Assembly: GCA_031259095.1 (NCBI GenBank)
Contig: JAIRLW010000432.1
Coordinates: 1-14,526, forward strand
DNA from: Planctomycetaceae bacterium
Lineage (GTDB): Bacteria; Planctomycetota; Planctomycetia; Pirellulales; Thermoguttaceae
Reading direction: 5' to 3'
DNA length: 14,526 bases
Shown: positions 1 through 7,143 of the stretch, piece after piece
Numbering within the stretch: the first letter of the stretch is position 1
Layout: every line of letters starts with the position of its first letter
Program-made: the position numbers and the translations under genes
Notes under the pieces: model-generated
The model's database searches: none
Told to the model about the DNA's origin: nothing
What the model saw: only the letters and a program-made list of their open reading frames with translations

Positions 1-130
1 AGAGTACGATTTTAGAACATAATTTTTTAGTGAATGAACTTTGGGTTAATTGATTGGTAAGAGCTGAAGTTGATTTATACTCCTTACACTTTAAAATTCG
101 GTTTTTATTACAAAATAGAAGTTCACAAAA

Positions 131-229
131 AACACCCCAACGGGGCAATCAGCATTAGTATATGGCAACGCCCTATAAAATAATGAAACAAAAAAAAAAA
201 ACAAGGACATGAAAGGGCGAAAGCCTAAT
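131..229 (-). repeat. Dispersed ~90-bp palindromic repeat, copy 1
   Basis: Read on the minus strand, this runs from an AGGCTTTCGCCCTTTC end through TAGGGCGTTGCC to GATTGCCCCGTTGGGG, the same order of blocks as the copies at 267-352 and 12291-12376. The middle is the most diverged part and includes an A-rich run on the plus strand at 190-201. The last block folds as a CCCC/GGGG hairpin with a three-base loop (135-145). It is noncoding. Confidence 0.7.
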
Positions 230-266
230 AATGTTCATTATTTTCAAAAAAATACAGATTCCATGT

Positions 267-352
267 TTGCGCCCTTTCAAGACTTTATTTTCAAGGAGAA
301 TACGATTCGTAGGGCGTTGCCCTAGGCTCATGCTTGTTGCCCCGTTGTGGCG
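267..352 (+). repeat. Dispersed ~90-bp palindromic repeat, copy 2
   Basis: This is roughly 85% identical by eye to 12291-12376. Uninterrupted shared blocks include TTGCGCCCTTTCA, CTTTATTTTCAAGG and the stretch from AATACGATTC to GCGTTGCC. One arm of the terminal GCCCC-GTT-GGGGC hairpin carries a substitution here (GTGGC at 347-351). It faces copy 1 across about 37 bp and is a direct repeat of copy 3 some 12 kb downstream. Confidence 0.8.
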
Positions 353-502
353 AAATGTTATAAAATATTGGGGCGAGAACACAAGAATAAACGGTAACGT
401 ATTTCAATGCAAAAGAACTTAAAAATTTAATTACTATTTTTTATATTAAAAAAATTACAAAAATAAAAACCGAAATTTCAAGTGTAATGAGTAAAACAAC
501 TT

Positions 503-890
503 ATTTATATTGCATAACCATTAACTCAAAATTTTAACTTTTATGATTGCAAGAGGTATAACAATATTCAGGCTTATACGAAATTTTATGTTATAAAAAC
601 AAAAACCTTATTAGGTAGGTAACTTATCAAGCAGCGACCTTTCGGCGAAAGGTCGCCTATCAACGAATGTTGTTTTTGTTAGAAAAATAATGTTGAAAAT
701 AATGTTTGTTGAAACAATTAAAAAATGTTTACTGAAAAATATTCACTGAAATATCACAAGATTTTAATGTAAACAAATTGATAGGTTACATTTTTTTCGT
801 TATCGAAAATATTGTTTCCTAACAGATTACCAATAATATTTTTCGTCTTATTTAGATTGAATAGTTCAATTTGTGGACGAAAATAGAGTT
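503..890. other. AT-rich noncoding stretch upstream of the lysine-rich secreted protein
   Basis: No credible gene is present on either strand. The recognisable items are the strong hairpin at 634-656, a short ATTGAA/TTCAAT inverted repeat at 856-870, and a string at 560-576 (ACAATATTCAGGCTT) resembling the left edge of the 12.3-kb repeat copy. Several AT-rich hexamers could be promoter elements for the gene at 917, but none gives a convincing -35/-10 pair. Confidence 0.5.
634..656. repeat. Perfect 10-bp stem hairpin with GGC loop
   Basis: GCGACCTTTC pairs perfectly with GAAAGGTCGC around a three-base GGC loop. No T-tract follows on either strand, so it does not look like a standard intrinsic terminator. 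Its inner core (TTTC, three bases, GAAA) is the same as that of the hairpin at 12174-12194, while the outer stem bases differ but still pair. Confidence 0.7.
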
Positions 891-916
891 CCCCCTTTTT
901 TCAAAGGAGAATAACG
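891..916 (+). promoter_or_regulatory. Leader with C5 tract and strong SD, shared with the gene at 8085
   Basis: CCCCC at 891-895 lies exactly 12 bases before AAAGGAG (903-909), which in turn starts exactly 14 bases before the ATG at 917. The leader at 8059-8084 has the same three elements at the same spacings. Here CCTTT (894-898) can pair with AAAGG (903-907), which would occlude the ribosome-binding site. The ribosome-binding site is clear, but the hairpin's role is inference. Confidence 0.6.
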
Positions 917-1783
917 ATGAAGAGTTTGATGTTAGTTTTCAGCAGCATTTTGTTTGTTGCTCAGTTTGTTTTTGTTCCGGCTTGGGGACAAGACGCCGTA
1001 AAAACCGAAAATACGGTCACTGTTAATCTGTCGGATGTTACAGAAGCAGCTGTTACGGAAAACGAGGATGATGCGGAGTTGCCGCCGGATATCCTGAAAG
1101 ATACGATAGCGGATTACACCAAACAAATGGAACAGAACCGTAATAAAGAGGAACTGTTACGTTTGGAAGAAAACTTAAAACCTTGGTACGAATCAACTGA
1201 AATCGCGCAGGAAACGATGACCGCCGAAGACATTGATTGGCTCATTGCCGAAGTAACAAAAAGCCGAAAAGCTGTCGAAGAAGCCGAAAAGAACAATCCC
1301 AATCCAAGCGACGAATTTGTTACACTGGGAACGTTTGACAGCATGGCAAGTAGTTTTCAAAAAAATCTTGAAAAAGCCGGCAGCAACATTAAGAAAGAAG
1401 CAAAAAAAGCCGGTACGAAAATTAGCAATGACGCCAAAAAGCAAACTGATAAAAGTATCAATAACGCCAAGAAGCAACTCAATGACAGTCGCAAGAATGT
1501 TGAGAAACAGGCAAAAAAATCCGGCGAGAAGGTTCAGAAAACTGTTACTAAAAAAGTAACAGACGGAATCAAAAAAGTTGAGAAAACCGGAACTAAAGAA
1601 ATCAAAAAAACAGAGAAAGCCGCATCTAAGAAAATTAAAGAAGGCGAAAAAGCGGTGATTGATCTGATTAACGGAAACAAAAAAACTCCGACAAAGAAAT
1701 CCGGTACGTCAACCTCCAAGTCGAATAGTAAATCTTCAAATACCTCTTCCGGTAAGAAGTCAAGCAGTTCGAAGAAAAAGTAA
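917..1783 (+). CDS. Secreted lysine-rich protein, amphipathic helical repeats
   Basis: The 288-residue product is predicted to be exported. It starts with a signal peptide (MKSLMLVF, hydrophobic to about residue 21) with a likely cleavage at AWG|QD after residue 24. Residues 25-60 are acidic, and residues 60-130 look helical and charged. From about 145 to 250 the chain becomes lysine/alanine-rich, with recurring KKAGTK, AKKQ, KKVEK and KKTEKAA segments that suggest long amphipathic helices or a coiled coil. The last 30 or so residues are almost only K, S, T, N and G. I do not recognise a family. Such composition is seen in LEA-like, histone-H1-like and polyanion-binding proteins, but none of these can be claimed. 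The start is fixed by AAAGGAG seven bases before the ATG. It is separated from the next gene by 257 bp and is probably transcribed on its own. Confidence 0.88.
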   Translation: MKSLMLVFSSILFVAQFVFVPAWGQDAVKTENTVTVNLSDVTEAAVTENEDDAELPPDILKDTIADYTKQMEQNRNKEELLRLEENLKPWYESTEIAQETMTAEDIDWLIAEVTKSRKAVEEAEKNNPNPSDEFVTLGTFDSMASSFQKNLEKAGSNIKKEAKKAGTKISNDAKKQTDKSINNAKKQLNDSRKNVEKQAKKSGEKVQKTVTKKVTDGIKKVEKTGTKEIKKTEKAASKKIKEGEKAVIDLINGNKKTPTKKSGTSTSKSNSKSSNTSSGKKSSSSKKK

Positions 1784-1867
1784 CAAATTCAAGTCCGACA
1801 CATCAGCAAAATCCAAGCCGAGTCAATAGTTTGGATTCATAATTTTGTGTTGGTAAATTTTGTTCAA

Positions 1868-1895
1868 GTAGGAACACACTTCGGTGTGTCCCTAC
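1868..1895. terminator. Stable hairpin with CUUCGG loop, possible terminator or small repeat
   Basis: GTAGGAACACAC pairs with GTGTGTCCCTAC around a TTCG loop. The stem is twelve positions with a single A/C mismatch, closed by the exceptionally stable C(UUCG)G loop. It lies 85 bp after the stop of the lysine-rich gene. A weaker stem precedes it (1810-1817 with 1830-1837, loop of 12). No T-tract follows, so intrinsic termination is uncertain; it may be another dispersed intergenic palindrome. Confidence 0.45.
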
Positions 1896-2040
1896 AAAAT
1901 ACATAACATTTTTATAATCGCTCCTATTGAAACTCATGTCAATTCATGAACAAAAAATTTTTTAGAGATTTTCCTTTTTTATAAAATGCAAAACACGGTT
2001 TCGGAATTTTCAAATTATATCTTTAATTTTTATTACGAAT

Positions 2041-4101
2041 ATGTCCGGCAAATTTGAAACATTAGAGAAAATCGGTAAAACACCGTTTGGTATCCGTTAT
2101 CGCGGTTACGATGTGGAACTGCATACCGAAGTCGCCATTCTGGAACTTGCAGATCAATATCGAAATAATAAAGACTACGCCGCCGACATTTGGAATACGG
2201 TTTCAAAAATAAGTAATCTGAAACACGATTATCTTGTTCAGGTACTCGGAGTCGATAAACCGCAAGGTTGGATTATTACGGAAATGCGCGGAATCAGTCT
2301 TGCGGATACTGTTGCAAAACAAGCATTGCCGCAAAATGTTGTCCGAACCGTCATTCGCGATGTTCTCGACGTGATAAGTTTTTTTGAAAAACGTAACATG
2401 GTTCACGGCGATATTCGTCCGGAAATGCTTCTGTTACCGTATATCTCCGAAAATAAAACTCTCGAACAACTTCGCGCGAAACTTGGTTTTTCACTTGGCG
2501 TTTTTCTTTGCGGTGAAGTTCTTCAAGCCGGCAGGGATTTTAAATATGTTGCGCCGGAAATGATTATGCCGCAACTCGGTAAAATCGGTACGCCGACTGA
2601 TTTTTACGCGTTGGCTTTTACGGCGTTGGAATTACTGGTCGGACCTAAATTTGATTCCTTCTTTTTGCAGGACACTTTAAGTTCGCAGACAACAGCGTGG
2701 TCAATGATTCATACCAGCGACGAATTTCAGTTTCCGCCGTTACGAGAAATGGTTCCCAATTTAGCGGATGATTTATTCAATGTATTGAACGCCGCTCTTA
2801 AACGTAACGTTGAAAACCGGCCGCAGACTTCCGGTGAAGTGCTTGCTATGTTGGACAACACGAAAGCCGAAGCAATTCCTGTTGCGATAATAAAAAGTAT
2901 TGCCGTCGAAACAGAATTTATACCGACGAAACATCAGGAACGGCAAACGATAAAAAGAGAATCAACAATAACGTTACAACAACAGCCGTATAAACAAACT
3001 CAAAAAACGACACAAAAATCAACATCACAACCGACAAAACAATCCGCAGGAATAAAATATTGGAACAAAGAAAAAGTTAAAAAATGGATCAAAGAAAAAG
3101 CGAATGATCCTGTCTATTATTGGACATTTATCGTTGTTGTCGTTGCAATTTTCGGAATGATTGCCTTAACACTGAAACCATTGATCAATCCTGAAAAGAA
3201 AATATCGGAAAAGAATAATCAATCTATTACGGAAAAATTAGAGAAGGAAAGATTAGAGAAAGAAAGATTAGAGAAGGAAAAATTAGAGAAGGAAAAATTA
3301 GAGAAGGAAAAATTAGAGAAGGAAAGATTAGAGAAGGAAAGATTAGAGAAAGAAAGATTAGAGAAAGAAAGATTAGAGAAGGAAAGATTAGAGAAAGAAA
3401 GATTAGAGAAAGAAAAATTAGAGAAAGAAAAATTAGAGAAGGAAAGATTAGAGATTCTTGAGAAGTTTATTTATATTCCGTACAAGAATATCGGCAAAAT
3501 CGGTGCGGAAAGTATTCCTAAAACATGGGAGGAACTCGAAAAGTCGCAGGAGGAATTTTATCTTTCCGGTAACGAAAAAATAGAAGATAACGATATAACA
3601 TCATTACAAGGATTGCAAAAACTTGTTGCGCTTAATCTTGGAGTTTCTGTAAAACTGACCGATCAAGGTTTGGAATATCTCAAAAATCAAATCCAACTTC
3701 GCGAACTGGAGTTAAATTCAGGCAATCTGACCGACGGCGGATTGACGGCGTTAAGCGGATTAACGTTGTTACAAAGACTTTCATTAAACGGATGCAAACA
3801 AATCGGAGACAATGGAATAAAACATCTTGCCGGTTTAACAAGTTTGACTTACTTTAATTTGCCCGGCAGTAAAATTACCGATCAATCGCTGGAAATACTC
3901 GGTAAGATAAATTCATTACAAGAATTATTGCTCTGGAAATCGGAAGCGTTGACCGATGACGGTTTGACGCATCTCGAATCGTTACAAAATCTTGAATTGC
4001 TTAATATCAGAGATTGTCCCAAATTGACGGAAGAATCGGTTACGAAATTAAAAGGAAAATTACCGAAATGTAAAATTATTTTCAGAAACGGAGATAATTG
4101 A
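2041..4101 (+). CDS. Membrane pseudokinase with LEKER/LEKEK repeats and leucine-rich repeats
   Basis: This 686-residue protein has four parts. Residues 1-270 have a Ser/Thr protein-kinase fold, but the catalytic signature is broken. The glycine loop is IGKTPFG, the VAIK lysine is replaced (VAIL, 31-34), HRD is HGD (122-124) followed by IRPEM, and DFG is replaced by GFSLG (149-153). APE (171-173), DFYALAF (187-193) and the late NRP arginine (R260) remain. A K/Q/T-rich linker leads to one membrane helix (about 361-380), preceded by basic residues that favour a cytoplasmic N-terminus. Residues 400-469 are 14 units of LEKE[R/K]. Residues 470-686 carry about five or six leucine-rich repeats of the L..L.L..C/N..ItD.GL.. 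kind. There is no clear Shine-Dalgarno sequence. Its stop overlaps the TadA start, implying coupled translation and a shared role. Function is inferred: a non-catalytic scaffold or sensor. Confidence 0.92.
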   Translation: MSGKFETLEKIGKTPFGIRYRGYDVELHTEVAILELADQYRNNKDYAADIWNTVSKISNLKHDYLVQVLGVDKPQGWIITEMRGISLADTVAKQALPQNVVRTVIRDVLDVISFFEKRNMVHGDIRPEMLLLPYISENKTLEQLRAKLGFSLGVFLCGEVLQAGRDFKYVAPEMIMPQLGKIGTPTDFYALAFTALELLVGPKFDSFFLQDTLSSQTTAWSMIHTSDEFQFPPLREMVPNLADDLFNVLNAALKRNVENRPQTSGEVLAMLDNTKAEAIPVAIIKSIAVETEFIPTKHQERQTIKRESTITLQQQPYKQTQKTTQKSTSQPTKQSAGIKYWNKEKVKKWIKEKANDPVYYWTFIVVVVAIFGMIALTLKPLINPEKKISEKNNQSITEKLEKERLEKERLEKEKLEKEKLEKEKLEKERLEKERLEKERLEKERLEKERLEKERLEKEKLEKEKLEKERLEILEKFIYIPYKNIGKIGAESIPKTWEELEKSQEEFYLSGNEKIEDNDITSLQGLQKLVALNLGVSVKLTDQGLEYLKNQIQLRELELNSGNLTDGGLTALSGLTLLQRLSLNGCKQIGDNGIKHLAGLTSLTYFNLPGSKITDQSLEILGKINSLQELLLWKSEALTDDGLTHLESLQNLELLNIRDCPKLTEESVTKLKGKLPKCKIIFRNGDN
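3238..3447 (+). repeat. 14 tandem 15-bp units encoding LEKE[R/K]
   Basis: Each unit reads TTA GAG AAR GAA ARA, and only the two purine positions vary. The array encodes 70 residues of alternating acidic and basic side chains, with E-K/R pairs at i,i+3 and i,i+4. This is the pattern of ER/K single alpha-helices, which stay rigid as monomers. At helix geometry it would span about 10 nm (inference). The near-identity of units suggests copy number can change by slippage while staying in frame. Confidence 0.95.
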
Positions 4102-5228
4102 GTACAAATAATATGGACATAAAAGAACTTTACACACAATCGACACGGTATTTTTTGGCGCCGGTTTTACCGCTGCTGGACGATTCCGATATTTCCGAAG
4201 TGCTGATTAACGGTACGGAAAATATTTATTACGAAAAATCGGGCAGGCTGCACCGTTCAGAACACACTTTTCCGTCGGAACATTTACTCCGTGCAGCGGC
4301 AACAAATATTGCGGAATACAGTAACCGCCGTATCGGAGGAAAGAATCATAGTGTTGATGCACGTTTGCCGGACGGTTCACGGGTTCACATTATTGTTCCG
4401 CCAAGTTCAAAAACAGGAATTTGCATTTCGATTCGTAAATTTAAGAAATCGACATTTAATCTTGAATCGTTAATTCAATGGGAAAGTCTTTCATCGGTTG
4501 CAGCGGAATTTCTTCGGATTGCAATTTTATTGCACAAAAATATTGTTATTTCAGGAGGAACCGGTACGGGAAAAACCAGTCTCCTGAACGCACTTTCCAG
4601 TACTATTCCCGAAGATGAACGTGTTATTGTGATTGAAGACAGTTCTGAATTACAGTTACATCAACCTCACACGGTTTATTTGGAAGCCCAACCACCGCAA
4701 CCGGACGGAACAGGTCAGGTAACAATCCGCGATCTCTTTGTCGATTCACTCCGTATGCGTCCGGACAGAATTGTTATCGGCGAGGTCAGACGCGGCGAAG
4801 CGTTAGATTTAATTCAGTCCATGATTTCGGGACATTCCGGTTCCATGACCACCGTTCATGCCAATACGCCGCGTGATGCTGCTGTTCGTTTGGAAACATT
4901 GTCGTTGATGAGTGATGTTTCGTTGCCGATTTATGTTGCGCGGGCGCAAGTTGCTTCCGCAATTCATCTGATCATTCAGATTGAACGTTTTGCCGATGGT
5001 TCACGAAAAACAACGCATATTACTGAAGGGCTTGGTTTGGATGAAAAAAACAATTATCAGTTTCATGATATTTTTCGTTTTGTTCATCAGGGTTGGGAAA
5101 GCGGCGGGAAAATCAAAGGAACTCTCGCTCCAACCGGTTATAAACCCTCCTTCGCGTCGGAACCGTATTTTTTCGGACTTGATGACAAAATTATTGAAAC
5201 AAAGGAGGTTTTTCAAAAAGAAATTTAA
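4098..5228 (+). CDS. tadA: Tad/type II secretion traffic ATPase TadA (CpaF family)
   Basis: This is the hexameric ATPase that powers assembly of Tad (Flp) pili or the related secretion machine at the cytoplasmic face of the inner membrane. The chain has 376 residues from the TTG at 4098. Residues 20-110 form the N-terminal domain (ISEVLINGTENIYYE). Walker A is GGTGTGKT (153-160), followed by VIEDSSELQL (acidic box), LRMRPDRIVIGEVRRGEA with the Walker B glutamate (E229), and the His-box GHSGSMTTVHANTP (245-258). All motifs are intact, and LRMRPDRIVIGEVR is typical of the CpaF branch. The TTG overlaps the upstream TGA and has GGAG four bases before it. The alternative ATG at 4113 would remove five residues but has no ribosome-binding site. 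Translational coupling to the pseudokinase is likely. TadB follows 31 bp later. Confidence 0.96.
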   Translation: MSTNNMDIKELYTQSTRYFLAPVLPLLDDSDISEVLINGTENIYYEKSGRLHRSEHTFPSEHLLRAAATNIAEYSNRRIGGKNHSVDARLPDGSRVHIIVPPSSKTGICISIRKFKKSTFNLESLIQWESLSSVAAEFLRIAILLHKNIVISGGTGTGKTSLLNALSSTIPEDERVIVIEDSSELQLHQPHTVYLEAQPPQPDGTGQVTIRDLFVDSLRMRPDRIVIGEVRRGEALDLIQSMISGHSGSMTTVHANTPRDAAVRLETLSLMSDVSLPIYVARAQVASAIHLIIQIERFADGSRKTTHITEGLGLDEKNNYQFHDIFRFVHQGWESGGKIKGTLAPTGYKPSFASEPYFFGLDDKIIETKEVFQKEI

Positions 5229-5259
5229 TAACAAAAAATATCTTTAAGGATTGATAATA

Positions 5260-6102
5260 ATGTATATTATATTAAGTACAATTATATTTGGCGTTGCCGG
5301 TTTTTGCCTTGCGCGTCCGTTGGTTGCTCTTTGGGATGCGATTGCGTCCTCTTACATTGAGGATTTGAAAGCAACCTGTTTCGGGTTACAATTAGGAACC
5401 GAAGGGCAGTTTCAATTTTGTTTACGGTGCTGGCTCGGCGCGTTGGCAACCGTTATTGTTGTTGTCGGTTTTATTTTCAAGATGTGGATATTTATGATTC
5501 CTTGCCTGTATATCATTTTTATTTCACCGCGAATAATTATCGCAATTTTAATCCGGCGAAGGAAAATTTTGTTACGTGACCAGTTGGTAACGGCGCTTTC
5601 TGTTGTTACAAATTCTGTTCGTGCCGGAGTGGCTTTGGAAGAAGCCATTCACTCTGTCGGCGAAGCGGACTTAAAACCGCTTGCTCTGGAATTTCAACGA
5701 ATTTACCGTGAATATACGGGAAATAAACCATTCGTTCAGACTCTTGAAGACGCTAAAGAACGTCTTAAATTGCCGAGTTTTGCTATTTTTGTTGCGGCTT
5801 TAGCCACCAATAAAAAACGCGGCGGGAAAATCACGGCAACCTTAGAACAATTACGTTACAGTTTATTGGAAAACCAACGCCTTGAACGAAAACTGGAAGC
5901 GGATACCGCAGGCGGTCAATCACAAATACATATATTATCGCTTGCCCCTATCGGATTTATCGGATTCTCTTATTTCGTTACACCGGAAGGAACCGCATTA
6001 TTGTTCACAACAATTCCGGGTCAGATTGTTCTGACGGTTGTTACACTTTTAGTTTATTTTGCCTACCGTTTAGGCGAAAAAATTACAACAATTGAATTTT
6101 GA
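5260..6102 (+). CDS. tadB: Tad platform protein TadB (type II secretion F family)
   Basis: One of two related inner-membrane platform proteins that work with TadA in Tad pilus assembly. The product has 280 residues. It has an N-terminal hydrophobic segment (3-24), a hydrophobic pair (about 60-98) followed by the basic stretch IRRRKILLRDQL, a cytoplasmic helical F domain (about 103-225) with RAGVALEEAI and the TNKKRGGKITATLEQL segment, then two C-terminal membrane helices (225-242 and 246-269). RGGKI/TLEQL is typical of TadB. I chose ATG 5260 because AAGGA ends nine bases before it; the in-frame TTG at 5251 abuts that site directly and would only add three residues. It is 31 bp after tadA and 37 bp before tadC, clearly one operon. 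Confidence 0.92.
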   Translation: MYIILSTIIFGVAGFCLARPLVALWDAIASSYIEDLKATCFGLQLGTEGQFQFCLRCWLGALATVIVVVGFIFKMWIFMIPCLYIIFISPRIIIAILIRRRKILLRDQLVTALSVVTNSVRAGVALEEAIHSVGEADLKPLALEFQRIYREYTGNKPFVQTLEDAKERLKLPSFAIFVAALATNKKRGGKITATLEQLRYSLLENQRLERKLEADTAGGQSQIHILSLAPIGFIGFSYFVTPEGTALLFTTIPGQIVLTVVTLLVYFAYRLGEKITTIEF

Positions 6103-6139
6103 ACTAATATTTTATATTTTATATTTTGAGGAGGTTATC

Positions 6140-7102
6140 ATGTTTTTTGCAGAAACAATATTGTCGGAACAACTTCATGAGTTTTTTAAGACCGGTCTTT
6201 TAGCGGGCGGGACGATTACGTTTTTCTTTTCTATCATTTTTGCCGGTATTGCGTTAGCCCGTATTTTTTCGCAACCCCAAAAACGGTTGAAACAATATAT
6301 TATGGAAGAAGATCGGCTCACGATTCTTCGTCGGGAAAACACGACGTTTCGTATTGCGGAACCTTTTATTCGTGATTTAATTGCCGCCGCTTGGAATAAA
6401 AATCGGATAAAACTCAATCTTATCGCCGAACAATTGACGCTGTTACATACGGCAATTCCCTGGAAACCGGAAGAATTTGTTGCGGTAAAGCAAGCCGAAT
6501 CAATTTTATCGGGTGTGATTGCGGGAATGGTCTTTTGGAATTTCGGAAATCCTGTTGCGGGAATAATTATCGGATTCATCGTCGGATTATGTTACTATTT
6601 GGTCATGATGTCGGACTTGAAAGATCGTTACAAAAAACGGTTACATGAATTACGTACAAGACTGCCGTTTGTTGTGGACTTGATGGCATTGACACGAGGA
6701 GCGGGCGCTTCCTTTACGGAAAGTCTGGAATCTGCGGCACAGGAAAATAAAGGACATCCGATCAGTGATGAACTCAATCGTGTGATTATGCAGTTGAATC
6801 ACGGAGTAACGCAACAAAAATCACTCGAAGATTTAGCGGAACGGGTACGCCTTGACGAATTTAATGAAGTTGTTTTTGCGATCAACAAGGCGGATGAATT
6901 GGGAACGCCGATTGCGTTTGCGCTTTCCGAACTGGCGGGTCAAATGCGTTTGAGACGGCAACAGTTGGGAGAAAAAGCGTCGGAAGAAGCCGAAACGAAA
7001 TTGACGGGACCGGTGATGCTTATTGTTGTTGCGTGTATGATTATTGCGGTTGCTCCTTTTTTGTTACCTGTATTTTTGGGAGGCGGTCCCGGAATTTTTT
7101 AA
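6140..7102 (+). CDS. tadC: Tad platform protein TadC (type II secretion F family)
   Basis: Second platform protein of the Tad machine, 320 residues. It has a membrane helix at 18-41, a hydrophobic pair at 122-157, then an F domain starting at LRTRLPFVVDLMALTRGAGASFTES and including FNEVVFAINKADELGTP (241-257), a TadC hallmark. A final helix at 290-311 follows the conserved run of charged residues QMRLRRQQLGEKASEEAE. The start is set by a strong GAGGAGG six bases upstream of ATG 6140. An in-frame TTG at 6092 would extend the protein by 16 residues into tadB but has no support. The hydrophobic C-terminus ends GGGPGIF. It is the last gene of the recognisable tadABC set. Confidence 0.94.
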   Translation: MFFAETILSEQLHEFFKTGLLAGGTITFFFSIIFAGIALARIFSQPQKRLKQYIMEEDRLTILRRENTTFRIAEPFIRDLIAAAWNKNRIKLNLIAEQLTLLHTAIPWKPEEFVAVKQAESILSGVIAGMVFWNFGNPVAGIIIGFIVGLCYYLVMMSDLKDRYKKRLHELRTRLPFVVDLMALTRGAGASFTESLESAAQENKGHPISDELNRVIMQLNHGVTQQKSLEDLAERVRLDEFNEVVFAINKADELGTPIAFALSELAGQMRLRRQQLGEKASEEAETKLTGPVMLIVVACMIIAVAPFLLPVFLGGGPGIF

Positions 7103-7143
7103 GCGAAGTTTTTTTTACCGATTATATTATTTATTACAAAATT

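Larger units (their letters stand above)
67..502. repeat. Noncoding block bounded by ~42-bp inverted repeats (MITE-like)
   Basis: The arm at 67-109 is the imperfect reverse complement of 462-502. By eye there are three mismatches and two single-base gaps, and the perfectly shared core reads AATAAAAACCGAA in the right arm. Inside lie two oppositely oriented copies of a ~90-bp repeat (131-229 minus, 267-352 plus), so most of the block could fold back on itself. No credible gene lies within it; the short open frames are by-products of the repeats. I see no obvious target-site duplication beside the arms. It could be a small non-autonomous element, or simply two repeat insertions that landed in inverted orientation. 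The inverted arms are directly visible, but calling it mobile is inference. Confidence 0.5.

Noticed and set aside
173..422. Short open frames on both strands inside the first repeat block
   Set aside because: They overlap each other and coincide with the dispersed repeat copies. Their products are Arg/Phe-rich without domains, and there are no ribosome-binding sites.
778..806. TTGATA / TATCGA pair with 17-bp spacing upstream of the lysine-rich gene
   Set aside because: The -10 box matches consensus at only about half its positions; not distinguishable from background in this AT-rich stretch.
1957..1985. Possible promoter before the pseudokinase (T-run and TATAAA at 1980)
   Set aside because: The -10-like box is plausible, but no convincing -35 box is found and the region is very AT-rich, so chance matches are expected.
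6092..6139. TTG start at 6092 that would lengthen TadC by 16 residues and overlap tadB
   Set aside because: ATG 6140 has a near-perfect GAGGAGG at the right distance and begins a normal TadC N-terminus.
7033..7143. Upstream extension of the membrane protein frame into tadC
   Set aside because: The start would lie deep in tadC, and the extra residues are an out-of-frame reading of the TadC membrane helix.
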